NCBI GenBank assembly: GCA_021405325.1 | Contig: QWII01000014.1 | Location: 163,265-227,264 of the forward strand | Direction: 5' to 3' | Source of the DNA: Caldilinea sp. CFX5 | Lineage (GTDB): Bacteria; Chloroflexota; Anaerolineae; Caldilineales; Caldilineaceae | Length of the DNA stretch: 64,000 bases | In this document: piece by piece, positions 44,024 through 53,410 of the stretch | How positions within the stretch are numbered: the stretch's first letter is position 1 | Layout of the letters: each line of letters starts with the position of its first letter | Notes under the pieces: generated by a model | Told to the model about the DNA's origin: nothing | The model's input: only the letters and a program-made list of their open reading frames with translations | Database searches by the model: none | Made by a program: the position numbers and the translations under genes

Positions 44024-46363
44024 ATGCCTGTTGAACATATTGCAGTCCTGCGTGAAGGCGAAGGGGACGAAGAGAAGCTGCAACTGGTCGAGACAGTCGA
44101 ACTGCCGGCTTGGGACCAGAACACCCAGTTGACCGTCGTCGGGCGGCCACAAGTGCGGGCGGAAGGCGTGGAAAAGGTAACCGGGCGCGCCCGTTATGCC
44201 TACGACATGCGGCTCCCCGGTCAACTCTATGCCGCCGCCTTGCGCAGTCCCTATCCCCATGCCCGCATTCGCCGGATCGACACCAGCGTTGCCGAACAAT
44301 TGGATGGCGTTCATGCTGTTCTCAGTTCTGCCAATGCACCGGCCATCACCTGGTATGAGGAGGAGTGCGCCCTCTTTGCCGAAACGCTGCGCTTTGTCGG
44401 CGACGAAGTGGCGGTGGTGGCGGCGGAATCGGAAGAGATCGCCCAGGATGCCCTGCGGCTGATCGAAGTCGATTATGAACCGCTGACCTTTGTCCTCGAT
44501 CTGGAGGCGGCGTTACAATCGGGTGCGCCCACCATTCATGGCGACAGCAACCGCAAAGACGAACCGAAGGTCTACGAACGGGGCGACATCGATCAAGGCT
44601 TTGCGGCGGCAGAGGCGATCATCGACCAGGTCTATACCACGCAGACGCAGGTTCACAACTCGTTGGAGCCACATGGCTGCACCGCTTTCTGGCAAGGCGA
44701 CCAGGTGACGATTTGGGAATCCACCCAGGGCATCTTTGAGGTGCGCGAACAAGTCGCCGCCAAATTGGGATTGCCCGAACATCATGTGCGGATCATCAAA
44801 GAACACATGGGGGGCGGCTTTGGCAGCAAGCAGATTGCCTGGAAACAGACCGTCATCGCCTGTTTGCTCGCCAAGATGAGCGGGCGTCCGGTGCAATTTA
44901 TGCTGGACCGTGAAGGCGAAAATCTCGCCGCCGGCAGCCGGGGTAAAACGTGGCAACACCTGCGGTTGGGGGCCAAGCGCGATGGGACCTTGACAGCCCT
45001 CTCGGCTGCCATTCGCATTGCCAATGGCGCCTATTCGGTCGGCGGCGAGGCGGCCAATGTGAGCGGCATGTATCAGCGCCTCTACCGCTGTCCCAACCTG
45101 CGCACGGAACAGGTGGCCGTCTATCTCAACACGGGGCCGAGCGTTGCCTTTCGTGCGCCGGGCCATGTCGAAGCCGCCTTTGCCCTGGAATCAGCGATGG
45201 ATGAACTGGCGCACGCTCTCCAAATCGACCCCGTTGCGCTGCGCTTGCGCAACTATACGACCATGGATCAGAAGAAGGGGAAGCCCTACTCTTCGCCCCT
45301 GGGTCTACGCACCTCCTATGAGAAGGTGACGGCGGCCTTTGGCTGGCGTGACTATCAACGATCGGCGTCCAGTGGTGCAAAACGCCGGGGCATCGGCTTT
45401 GCTGCTCATGATTGGGGCGGTGGCGGCAACCCACCAGCCTACGCCTGGGTCAAGATCAATGGCGACGGCACGGCGGATGTGATCACCGGCGCCCAGGACA
45501 TTGGTACCGGGTCGCGCACGGGGTTGCTGATGGTGGCGGCGGAGGAGTTGGGGTTGCCGGTGGACGCTGTCACGGTGCATCTGGGCGACACAGCGGTCGG
45601 CCCCTATGCGCCCACCAGCGCCGGCAGCGCCACGCAGGTTACCGTTGGCCCGGCAGTACGGGCTGCGGCGGCGGATGCTAAACGCCAGATCCTGGAAGCG
45701 GCGGCCAAGTTGTTGGAAGAAGATGATCCGACGCAATTGCACATTCGGGATGGGGTGATCAGCGTCAATGGCAACGGCACAGGCACAGGTACAGTGACGG
45801 TGAAGGAAGTCGCTGGCCGGCTCTCGCCCCACATGATTTTGGGCCACGGCTTGCGCGGGGCCAATCCCAAGGAGGTCTCGATCCGCACCTTTGGCGCCCA
45901 GTGCGTCGAAGTGGAAGTGGATACAGCGACGGGTGAAGTGACGGTGCTGCGGGTGGCGGCGGCCCATGACTGTGGTCGCATCATCAACCCCACGCTGGTG
46001 GAAAGCCAGGTCATCGGCGGCGTCACGCAAGGCATTGGCTTTGCCCTGACCGAAGAGCGCTTTGTTGATGAACAGAGCGGCATTGTTCTCAACGCTAACC
46101 TGGAAGAGTACAAAGTGCCGACGGTGGCCGACATTCCGGCCATCACCCATGCGCCGGTTGATCTGCCCGATGTCGCCGCCAACCCGACCGGGGCCAAGGG
46201 CATTGGTGAGCCGCCGCTTATTCCCACCGCACCGGCCATTGCCAATGCCATCTATGATGCCACCGGCGTGCGCCTCTACCAGACGCCCTTTTCCCGGCGT
46301 GCCCTCCTGGATGCGCTGACGACTGCGTCGAAGGGGATAGCAGCAACGCCGCCAGCGGCATAA
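44024..46363 (+). CDS. Xanthine dehydrogenase family molybdopterin-binding subunit
   Basis: A 779-residue molybdenum hydroxylase large subunit. Landmarks are VTGRARYAYDMRLPGQLYAA near the N-terminus, HMGGGFGSKQ, FRAPGHVEAAFALE near the substrate site, ATQVTVGPAVRAAAADAKRQ, and GAKGIGEPPLIPTAPAIANA at the C-terminus with the conserved Glu that acts as base. FRAPGH differs from the AYxCSFR loop of form I CO dehydrogenase, so this is a purine- or aldehyde-oxidising type rather than CODH. The substrate cannot be set. It forms an operon with the Fe-S and FAD subunits. Confidence 0.94.
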   Translation: MPVEHIAVLREGEGDEEKLQLVETVELPAWDQNTQLTVVGRPQVRAEGVEKVTGRARYAYDMRLPGQLYAAALRSPYPHARIRRIDTSVAEQLDGVHAVLSSANAPAITWYEEECALFAETLRFVGDEVAVVAAESEEIAQDALRLIEVDYEPLTFVLDLEAALQSGAPTIHGDSNRKDEPKVYERGDIDQGFAAAEAIIDQVYTTQTQVHNSLEPHGCTAFWQGDQVTIWESTQGIFEVREQVAAKLGLPEHHVRIIKEHMGGGFGSKQIAWKQTVIACLLAKMSGRPVQFMLDREGENLAAGSRGKTWQHLRLGAKRDGTLTALSAAIRIANGAYSVGGEAANVSGMYQRLYRCPNLRTEQVAVYLNTGPSVAFRAPGHVEAAFALESAMDELAHALQIDPVALRLRNYTTMDQKKGKPYSSPLGLRTSYEKVTAAFGWRDYQRSASSGAKRRGIGFAAHDWGGGGNPPAYAWVKINGDGTADVITGAQDIGTGSRTGLLMVAAEELGLPVDAVTVHLGDTAVGPYAPTSAGSATQVTVGPAVRAAAADAKRQILEAAAKLLEEDDPTQLHIRDGVISVNGNGTGTGTVTVKEVAGRLSPHMILGHGLRGANPKEVSIRTFGAQCVEVEVDTATGEVTVLRVAAAHDCGRIINPTLVESQVIGGVTQGIGFALTEERFVDEQSGIVLNANLEEYKVPTVADIPAITHAPVDLPDVAANPTGAKGIGEPPLIPTAPAIANAIYDATGVRLYQTPFSRRALLDALTTASKGIAATPPAA

Positions 46364-46385
46364 GAAAGAGAGAAGGACGAACGCC

Positions 46386-47375
46386 ATGCGCACCTTTGCC
46401 TATGCACGAGCCACCAATCTGACCGAAACAATCACGTTGCTCGACCATGCCGAGAACGGCCATACCCGCCCTTTAGCCGGCGGCACCGATCTGCTGACCT
46501 TGATGAAGGCGGACATTGTCGCCCCGGCGCAGTTGATCGACATCAAACGGCTGGGCGACTTGCCGCGCGGCATTAGCGAAACCGCCAACGGTGTCACGTT
46601 GGGCGCTCTGACCACGCTGGCCGAGATTGAGCGGAGCGACCTGTTGCGCACTCGCTACCCGCTGCTGGTCGAAGCCGTGGCGCAAGCGGCCACCCCCCAA
46701 TTGCGCAACATGGCGACGATTGGCGGCAACCTGTTACAACGACCGCGCTGTTGGTATTTTCGCAATCACCTCTTTCATTGCTGGCTCAAAGGGGGCGCCG
46801 ACTGTCCGGCCCAAACGGGGGAGAATCAACACCATGCGCTCTTTGGCGGCAGCCCTTGTGTTGCCGTCCATCCTTCGGATCTGGCTTCGGCCCTGGTTGC
46901 GTTGGACGCCACAGTACGCCTGCGGGGTCCACAGGGGGAACGCACCCTACCGATTGCTGAATTCTTCGCCTTACCAGAGGATGGCCGCCGCCGCGAAACA
47001 ACCATCGGCGACGATGAATTATTGCTTGGGTTAGATCTCCCGACGCTACCGGCCGGCGCCCAAAGCACCTATTTGAAAGCGATGGACCGCAAAGTGTGGG
47101 CCTTTGCCCTCGTCGGCGTGGCGGCGGTGATCCAAGTTGCCAATGGGCAAGTCAACCATGCCCGGCTGGTTCTCAGCGGCGTGGCGCCCATTCCCTGGCG
47201 CGCGACCGCCGCTGAACAAGCCTTACTTGGCGCCACCATTACAGACGAACAGCTTAAACAGATTGTCGATCTTGCCCTCCAAGGCGCCCAGCCGTTGCGC
47301 CACAATAGCTACAAAGCCCCCTTAGCCCGTGCCCTGGTGCAGCGTGCCCTGACGACCGTGACGGCGGTAAACTAA
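46386..47375 (+). CDS. Xanthine dehydrogenase-type FAD-binding subunit M
   Basis: A 329-residue FAD subunit. FAD-binding motifs LAGGTDLLTLMKADI (near 30-45) and ATIGGNLLQRPRCWYF (near 110) are clear. The insertion CWYFRNHLFHCWLKGGADC carries three Cys and resembles the extra 4Fe-4S-binding loop of E. coli PaoB/YagS-type subunits, so an additional cluster is likely. C-terminal CODH_C-like domain (LSGVAPIPWRATAAEQALLG). The start is 23 nt after the large-subunit stop with AGAGAGAAGGA upstream. Confidence 0.93.
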   Translation: MRTFAYARATNLTETITLLDHAENGHTRPLAGGTDLLTLMKADIVAPAQLIDIKRLGDLPRGISETANGVTLGALTTLAEIERSDLLRTRYPLLVEAVAQAATPQLRNMATIGGNLLQRPRCWYFRNHLFHCWLKGGADCPAQTGENQHHALFGGSPCVAVHPSDLASALVALDATVRLRGPQGERTLPIAEFFALPEDGRRRETTIGDDELLLGLDLPTLPAGAQSTYLKAMDRKVWAFALVGVAAVIQVANGQVNHARLVLSGVAPIPWRATAAEQALLGATITDEQLKQIVDLALQGAQPLRHNSYKAPLARALVQRALTTVTAVN

Positions 47376-47528
47376 TTGCTCGCTTGTACCTTTTCTTTAT
47401 ACCTAGCTATATGGACGCTACCGCCCACACATGGTTTCAATAGAAGGCAGAGAACTCAAAAGGCAGATCTCTGAATAAGAAACGTAAGGAAGTGATGTTC
47501 GTGCAATAAGCATTGAAGGAGAAAAACA

Positions 47529-48128
47529 ATGAAGCGTTTGTCTGTCATGGCGTCTGTATGCGCCCTCGCGATTCTGCTCTTTGCCGCGTGCCAACCATCC
47601 GCGCCAACGGACGGCAGTGCGGCCACACCAACCACCGAAGCCATCGCCACTACAGCGGAGGCAACGCCTACCGAGGCGATCACCGGCAGCGAAGAAATGA
47701 CCGGCACCGAAGAGATGACCGGCACCGAAGAGATGACCGGCACTGAAGAGATGACCGGCACTGAGGAAATGACCGGCACTGAAGAGATGACCGGCACTGA
47801 GGAAATGACCGGCACTGAAGAGATGACCGGCACGACTGGTAGCGCCGTGACCGGGAACACGGTACAGGTTTCATTGAAGGAATACAGCATTGACATGGAA
47901 ACAAACCTGGCCGCCGGCATGACCACCTTCGAGGTGACCAATGATGGCACAGTCGAACATAGCTTTTCGATTGAAGGGCAAGGAATCGATGAAGCATTGA
48001 CGACCACCTTGCAACCGGGGGAGAAAGGCACGTTGCAGGTCGATCTACAAGCCGGCGACTATCAAGCCTATTGCCCGGTTGATGATCACGAAGGCAAGGG
48101 GATGACGGTGACGTTGACTGTGGAGTGA
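47529..48128 (+). CDS. Cupredoxin-domain lipoprotein with EEMTGT repeats
   Basis: A 199-residue exported lipoprotein. Signal peptide with lipobox LFAAC (Cys ~21). A Thr/Ala-rich linker leads to eight tandem EEMTGT hexapeptides (residues ~55-102). The C-terminal ~95 residues form a cupredoxin-like beta-sandwich with putative copper ligands: His in TVEHSFSIEG, then Cys and His in YCPVDDHEGKGM, with the Met. It probably carries electrons or copper at the cell surface. GAAGGAG precedes the ATG. Confidence 0.9.
   Translation: MKRLSVMASVCALAILLFAACQPSAPTDGSAATPTTEAIATTAEATPTEAITGSEEMTGTEEMTGTEEMTGTEEMTGTEEMTGTEEMTGTEEMTGTEEMTGTTGSAVTGNTVQVSLKEYSIDMETNLAAGMTTFEVTNDGTVEHSFSIEGQGIDEALTTTLQPGEKGTLQVDLQAGDYQAYCPVDDHEGKGMTVTLTVE
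47691..47834 (+). repeat. Eight 18-bp tandem repeats inside the lipoprotein gene
   Basis: Eight copies of an 18-bp unit (GAAGAGATGACCGGCACY with single-base variants), each encoding EEMTGT, all in frame. Near-identity of copies suggests recent expansion and possible length variation between strains. Not a CRISPR: no spacers. Confidence 0.95.
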
Positions 48129-48155
48129 GATAAACCCCTACCTCAAACGATAGAC

Positions 48156-48223
48156 GGTCAGAAAAAGCTCGGCGGCGGTAGGGGCAAGGACTTGCCCCTA
48201 CCGCCACCGAGCTTTTTCTGACC
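48156..48223. terminator. Long palindromic terminator
   Basis: Near-perfect palindrome with GTAGGGGCAAG/CTTGCCCCTAC at its centre and GGTCAGAAAAAGCTCGG at its ends (T-rich on both strands as CTTTTTCTGACC). It lies 28 nt after the lipoprotein stop. The core is shared with the palindrome at 63959-64000. Confidence 0.85.
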
Positions 48224-48388
48224 AGCGATATATCATGTAATGCAGTCGTACAACAGACGGCGCACCCCCGTCGCCTATTTGTCCGTTGACGCCAACCGAT
48301 AATTGCACTACACTCAAAGCGGCTACCGTTGCGCTTATCATTGCCATTTGATTCATCTGCGCACAGGTCAATCAGCAGGAGGAGTGCA

Positions 48389-50185
48389 ATGCACCAACGA
48401 CAAGAGACTACGATCATCCACCCCACGCAAAATCGCCTGGCAATCATCCTACTCCTCTTCCTAAGCTTTTTTCCCCAATTACCTGTTAATGGGCAGCCGC
48501 TATCCCTCCCTGACGCTGCCCAGGCGATCCAGGCGCCGGTCCTCAAATGGCAACGGGGCGGTTGTTATGCCTCCTGGTGCGAGACCGGTTGGTACTCCTC
48601 GCCTGCCGTCGCCGATCTGGACGGCAATGGCGCCATGGAAGTGATCGCTTCCGCCTACTCCATTGTCGCCCTTGACGGCGCTACCGGTGCGCTGCGCTGG
48701 CGCGTCCGCTCCGGCCATGACCGTTCGGAAAATATTGACGTGGTCAAAGATGTGGGGCGCACCTGGCCGGGGATCATCATTGCTGATGTCGATGGCAACG
48801 GCGACCAGGAGATCGTGACGGCGCATGGCGGCGGCGTGGTCGCTGTCTACAACCAGGATGGCTATTTTGAGCAAGGCTGGCCCCAGAAACCGATCAACAA
48901 CGAAATGCGCGGCCTGTCGGTCTATGACCTAGATGGCGACGGCTCGCTGGAAATTCTGGCGACCGGTGCCTTGGGGTCCAAAACCAATGCCTGGGTCTTT
49001 GAACACACCGGTACGTTACGCCCCGGTTGGCCGCAACTGAGCAACGACACCGGTTACGCCTGGGGCGTCTACAATGACAACGCCGCCATAGCCGATCTCG
49101 ACGCCGACGGCGCCGGGGAGATTGTCATCCCGTCTGATGTCCATTACATCTGCGCTTATGAAGCTAACGGCGTCCAAATCCCGGCCAACAATATCTATGG
49201 CAACAAAGCGTGGGGCAAGGTCGGCGTCCATGTTGATCACGCCGTCGATCTGCGCGGCTATGCCAACTGCGGCACAGAACACCGCCCCAACTTCGCCAAC
49301 GCCGCCGCCACCGTCGCCGATGTCAACGGAGATGGAACGCCGGAGATTGTTGTGGTCGGCAATGTCTATAACTGTGGCGCCAACCCCTATCGCAACCTGT
49401 ATGAAATGCCCTTTATCTTCAACCGCGACCGGACACGATGGGCCGGCAACAGTTTTGACTGGACCGCCATTCCCGCGCCTGACAACCAGGCGGCGCCCTT
49501 GAGTGAAGATTATAACCTGATCGAAAACAGCCATCCCAACCCGGTCGCCGCCGATCTGGATGGCGACGGGCTGTTGGAAATTCTGTACGCTTCTTACGAT
49601 GGCCGCGTCCATGCCTACTGGCTCGACAAGACCGAGCATGGCCAGTGGCCCTATGCGGTCAACAAGCCGGGCGAAGGCTTTTTCCGCTTTGCCGGTGAAC
49701 CCGTCGTCGTGGACTTGGACAACAATGGTCGCGCCGAAGTGCTTTTCGCCTCGTGGGTGCAAAAGGGGAAGAACGCCACCGGTAAGCTCCATGTTCTGGA
49801 CGATCAGGGCAATGTCCTCCACGAACTCGAACTGCCCAAAGCCTTCAATGGCGACTGGAACGGCGCACTGGCTGCGCCGACAGTCGCGAACCTCGATAAC
49901 GATCCCGATCTGGAAGTCGTTCTCAATACGGCTCATGCGGGCTTTGTCGCCTATGATCTGCCCGGCACGGCGAACGCACGAATTCTTTGGGGTACCGGTC
50001 GCGGGAGTCAGTCACGAACGGGGACGGCTGCGGGTGACAATACGCCGGTGGCGACGCCAACGCCACCGGGATCAACTCCTGTCCCCACACCAACACCGGT
50101 CGGTACGCCGACCATTGCTCCCACCACACCGCCGCCGACCAGTTTCACCAACCGCTTGTTCTTACCGGTGATTCGCAAGCGTTGA
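48389..50185 (+). CDS. Secreted FG-GAP/VCBS-repeat protein with C-terminal FLPVIRKR tail
   Basis: A 598-residue exported protein. The signal peptide (LAIILLLFLSFFPQLPVNGQ) follows an N-terminal basic stretch. At least seven FG-GAP-type blades follow, with DxDxDG-like Ca-binding loops (VADLDGNGAMEVIA, VDVDGNGDQEIVTA-type, VYDLDGDGSLEILA, ADLDADGAGEIVI, VNGDGTPEIVV, ADLDGDGLLEILYA), predicting an integrin-like beta-propeller. The end is a Thr/Pro linker and SFTNRLFLPVIRKR. Similar tails are common in Chloroflexota exoproteins. AGGAGGAG before ATG 48389 decides the start. Role: adhesion or binding, unknown ligand. Confidence 0.9.
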   Translation: MHQRQETTIIHPTQNRLAIILLLFLSFFPQLPVNGQPLSLPDAAQAIQAPVLKWQRGGCYASWCETGWYSSPAVADLDGNGAMEVIASAYSIVALDGATGALRWRVRSGHDRSENIDVVKDVGRTWPGIIIADVDGNGDQEIVTAHGGGVVAVYNQDGYFEQGWPQKPINNEMRGLSVYDLDGDGSLEILATGALGSKTNAWVFEHTGTLRPGWPQLSNDTGYAWGVYNDNAAIADLDADGAGEIVIPSDVHYICAYEANGVQIPANNIYGNKAWGKVGVHVDHAVDLRGYANCGTEHRPNFANAAATVADVNGDGTPEIVVVGNVYNCGANPYRNLYEMPFIFNRDRTRWAGNSFDWTAIPAPDNQAAPLSEDYNLIENSHPNPVAADLDGDGLLEILYASYDGRVHAYWLDKTEHGQWPYAVNKPGEGFFRFAGEPVVVDLDNNGRAEVLFASWVQKGKNATGKLHVLDDQGNVLHELELPKAFNGDWNGALAAPTVANLDNDPDLEVVLNTAHAGFVAYDLPGTANARILWGTGRGSQSRTGTAAGDNTPVATPTPPGSTPVPTPTPVGTPTIAPTTPPPTSFTNRLFLPVIRKR

Positions 50186-50288
50186 TGTAGGTAGGCCCTG
50201 TAGTGCGCCGGCCACTTCGTAATGCGGAGGTAGCTGCTTTTGTGGTTGCATTATCACACCTTCTCCCCTGCCTTGTGGCCGCTCTTGC

Positions 50289-51464
50289 TTACCTTGTTAC
50301 CGGCAGCGCCCGCAGGGTGGCGGCTGTGTTCAGATAAGCGCTGTTCACCCAGCCGGTGCGCCCATCAGCCAGCCGAACTTGAATCCAGGTGGCGCGGGCA
50401 TTGCGCCCCAACAATTCAACCACATCGCCACGGTTCAACACACTTACCCGTGCAAAGTTCACCCCTGGTCCAGTGCGCAGGTTAAGTTGGCTTGCACGCG
50501 CTACCGTCGCTGTTTGACCGGCCGGTAAAGATGAGTCAGCGCTTGGGGGCAAGACAGGCGCACTGTCCGCCGAAAGCTGCGTCCAGGTCAACCGGGCGAT
50601 TGCCTCGCCGGTATTCTCAAAATAATCCATTTGCACGGGCGTCGCCCCGCCGGTGATCGCTACCTCAGCCTGCAAGGTGCGCACCGATTGGACGCGCCAG
50701 TCATCCAACACCTGCCGCCCATCCACCCACAGCCGCACGCCATCATCGACCGTGGCGGCAAATCGGTAACGGCCAGGCGGCAGACTGAGGGTCCGCGTCC
50801 AGCGCACCGCAAAGCGGTCGGCGCCAATCACCCCCGGCGCCGGCGACCCCGACCCCCAGTTAAAATCAAGGCGTACATCATTGCGCACCAGCGCCGGTGT
50901 GCCGACTAGGGTGGTATTGTTGAAATATTCGCCACGCCAGAGATTGACCGGCGCGCCGACTGCGTCCGGCGGTGGGGGCGCCGTGTCGAGGCGCACCCAG
51001 GTCAGGCGGATTTCGGCCTGGCCCGTATTTTCAAAGTATTCGAGACGAAGCGGCGTCGCCCCGTCGGCCAGCGTAATGTCGGCCTCATAGACCTGCCGCG
51101 CCTGGACGGTCCACTCATTGATCAACAACTGTTCATTGACCCACAAGCGCGCGCCGTCATCAACGGTAACGGTGAAACGGTAGCGTCCGGCTGCTAGTTG
51201 GGGGGCGCCGGTCCAACGCGCCGAAAAACGTTCTGTCCCAATGAGACCGGGCGCCGGTGAGCCATTTCCCCAGTTGTAGTTGATCGCCGTTTCCGTTCGT
51301 GTGACCCGTGGTGCGCCGGCCAAGGTGGCATTGTCCCAATACTCCGCCTGCCAGCGTACACCAGCGGCCCCCTGCGCAAAGAGCACAGGGTGATCGACCA
51401 GAAACAGGTTAAAGAGCAGCACTAGCTTTATGAGCGCCAGATGACGATAGGGGTGCACTTTCAT
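50289..51464 (-). CDS. Secreted protein with two PA14-like domains and a C-terminal SH3 domain
   Basis: A 391-residue exported protein. Signal peptide (LIKLVLLFNLFLVDHPVLFAQ). Two tandem PA14-like domains, each with WxAEYWDN/WRGEYFNN, FNWGxGSPAPGxIG, VDDGxRLWV and YFENTGxAxxRLTW (residues ~35-155 and ~175-300). A bacterial SH3 domain follows (QLNLRTGPGVNFARVSVLNR and GRTGWVNSAYLN, ~325-380). PA14 domains bind carbohydrate; SH3b binds cell-wall peptides. It faces the FG-GAP gene tail to tail and is divergent from the next gene. Probably a cell-surface lectin-like protein. Confidence 0.9.
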   Translation of the reverse strand: MKVHPYRHLALIKLVLLFNLFLVDHPVLFAQGAAGVRWQAEYWDNATLAGAPRVTRTETAINYNWGNGSPAPGLIGTERFSARWTGAPQLAAGRYRFTVTVDDGARLWVNEQLLINEWTVQARQVYEADITLADGATPLRLEYFENTGQAEIRLTWVRLDTAPPPPDAVGAPVNLWRGEYFNNTTLVGTPALVRNDVRLDFNWGSGSPAPGVIGADRFAVRWTRTLSLPPGRYRFAATVDDGVRLWVDGRQVLDDWRVQSVRTLQAEVAITGGATPVQMDYFENTGEAIARLTWTQLSADSAPVLPPSADSSLPAGQTATVARASQLNLRTGPGVNFARVSVLNRGDVVELLGRNARATWIQVRLADGRTGWVNSAYLNTAATLRALPVTR

Positions 51465-51696
51465 GGGTCATTCTCCTCTTCTTACAACAGCGACATAGCG
51501 CCCTCACCGTAGCCGATTCCGCGCGTTTTTCACTAGAGCAGGACACAAATAATGGTTATACGCTGGCCATGACCGACGCCGGCGACCTACTTTGGACGAT
51601 AGAACTATGGCATGTACCCCGATATATTGTCGTTATCAGGAAAGCCGTCTACGTTGGCGCTGTGGTACAAGTCAATCTAATGAGAAAGGAAATAAT

Positions 51697-53160
51697 ATGA
51701 GCCAGCCTGCACGATGCGTCAACCGTAGGGCGTGGTGGAAAAGTGATGCAATCGTTGCGTACCGTCGCCAACCTGGGTACGCTGCATGCCTTTTTATTCT
51801 TTTGTTGTTGACCTTCGCCCTCTTCCTGGCAACGGGGGGCGCAGCGTTACATGCACAAACCGAGGAAGTGGATAGCGCCACTGCCGAGTTGACGCGTGGG
51901 CTACAGCGTACTGCTCCCGTACGCAAACCCCAAGTGCTGGAACAGAGTCGGCTGGCGACCGGCGACCTGCGGACGGTGGTTGAATTGCCGGCCATTGCCG
52001 ATAGTTACATTGCCTCGGCGCGGCCCAACCAAAACTTTGGCGCCGATTCCCTCTTTTTAGGCTATAACTTGGTGGGCGATCGCTTTGGCGCCCAACGTCT
52101 GCTCGTCCGCTTTGATATTGCCGGCAATCTACCGAATAACGCCGTGATCAACAGCGCGCGCTTGCGGCTGCGCCTTAGCTTTTCCAGTCCCAGCAATGAT
52201 GCGCCGATGGGCACGGTCTTGCGCCGCCTGGCGTCAGATTGGAGCGAAACAGGCGTCACCTGGAACAGTGAACCGGCATGGACCGATGTCGATGACCGCA
52301 CACGGGTTGGCAGCGCACAGGATTGGTACGAATGGAATGTCGGCCCGGAGGTGCAGCTTTGGGTGGATGGTACACCTAACTACGGCGTTGAGATTATCGG
52401 CGATGAACAGGTACAGCAGCGGGAACGCGCCTTCTATTCACGCGAGACCAACACCGCTTTCTTCCCACGCCTGGTGGTCGATTACACGGTGCAGACCGAC
52501 CAATCGCCGCCGAGCGTCACAATCAACCCGCTGCCGCCCATTGTGGGGCGCAACTTTACGGTTAGCTGGAGCGGCACAGACCCCGGCGGTTCCGGCATCG
52601 CCTATTATGATGTCCAGTATCGCGTGGACGGCGGCGATTGGGTGGATTGGTTGACTGAAGTGACCTCTACTTCAGCAGAATTCTCTGCTGGCCGCAATGG
52701 CCAGCGCCTTGAGTTTCGGGCGCGCGGGGTAGACAATGCCGACAATCGCGAACCATTTGGCGACGCCGAAGCGGCCACCACCGTGGACACGCAACCCCCA
52801 ACCACGCGGGTCAATCCCCTGCCGGCCTTGGTGGGCGTGACAAACTTTACGGTCAGTTGGGTAGGGACAGACGGCGGCGGTTCCGGCATTCAATATTATG
52901 AGGTGCGCTTCCGCGTGGAGCGAGGCGAATGGCAACTGTGGCAGCAGCAGACCACCGCCACCAGCGCACTCTTTGTCGCTCCCGGTGATGGTCTCTACGA
53001 ATTTGAAGCACGGGCGGTAGACAATCGCGGCCAGGTGGAAGATTTTACCGGACAACCGGAGGCGGCCACCATTGTCGATACGCAGCCCCCCTTCGTGCGC
53101 CCGGCGCTCTGGTTTCCCATTCTCTTGATCCAGGCGGCGCCACCCGCAACGGCGCAATAA
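51697..53160 (+). CDS. Secreted DNRLRE-type protein with Ig-like repeats
   Basis: A 487-residue exported protein. A long basic N-terminus leads to the signal segment AACLFILLLLTFALFLATGG. A DNRLRE-type carbohydrate-binding domain follows (TVVELPAIADSYIASARPNQ, FGADSLFLGY, RLLVRFDIAGNLP, TPNYGVEIIGDEQ). Two Ig/fibronectin-like repeats come next, each with INPLPPIVGRNFTVSWSGTD- or VNPLPALVGVTNFTVSWVG-type starts, and the end is FPILLIQAAPPATAQ. AAAGGAA before ATG 51697 sets the start. Function: surface binding, ligand unknown. Confidence 0.85.
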   Translation: MSQPARCVNRRAWWKSDAIVAYRRQPGYAACLFILLLLTFALFLATGGAALHAQTEEVDSATAELTRGLQRTAPVRKPQVLEQSRLATGDLRTVVELPAIADSYIASARPNQNFGADSLFLGYNLVGDRFGAQRLLVRFDIAGNLPNNAVINSARLRLRLSFSSPSNDAPMGTVLRRLASDWSETGVTWNSEPAWTDVDDRTRVGSAQDWYEWNVGPEVQLWVDGTPNYGVEIIGDEQVQQRERAFYSRETNTAFFPRLVVDYTVQTDQSPPSVTINPLPPIVGRNFTVSWSGTDPGGSGIAYYDVQYRVDGGDWVDWLTEVTSTSAEFSAGRNGQRLEFRARGVDNADNREPFGDAEAATTVDTQPPTTRVNPLPALVGVTNFTVSWVGTDGGGSGIQYYEVRFRVERGEWQLWQQQTTATSALFVAPGDGLYEFEARAVDNRGQVEDFTGQPEAATIVDTQPPFVRPALWFPILLIQAAPPATAQ

Positions 53161-53410
53161 GCGGGCCTTTTGTGGTTGACTCTGACGCTGCAACTCGTTC
53201 CATTGGGCAAAAGAAAGTGCGCATGGTTGATTACCGGCAGCAGCGCGCCGGCAAAGCGACAAACCCACCGGTTAGCCAGTCGCGCTCCCCATCAACTGAC
53301 TAGTGTGGTAAAGGCCGGTTTGGCATACGCTGAGGAATGATCACAAGCGTGCGTGAACGATAACATTGGGTTGCCGAACGCTGGCCGCTTGCCGAGGATG
53401 GAGGAGAACC

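Noticed and set aside
44024..46363. Aerobic CO dehydrogenase large subunit
   Set aside because: The form I active-site loop AYxCSFR is absent; FRAPGH is present instead.
45305..46393. Long antisense ORF (362 aa) opposite the molybdopterin subunit
   Set aside because: It is the shadow of a GC-rich gene; composition is His/Arg/Gly-rich without motifs, and the plus-strand gene is unambiguous.
47691..47834. CRISPR-like repeats
   Set aside because: Units are contiguous, 18 bp, in frame and without spacers: protein-coding tandem repeats.
49016..49936. Antisense ORF (306 aa) opposite the FG-GAP gene
   Set aside because: Its repeats mirror the plus-strand blades; no ribosome-binding site.
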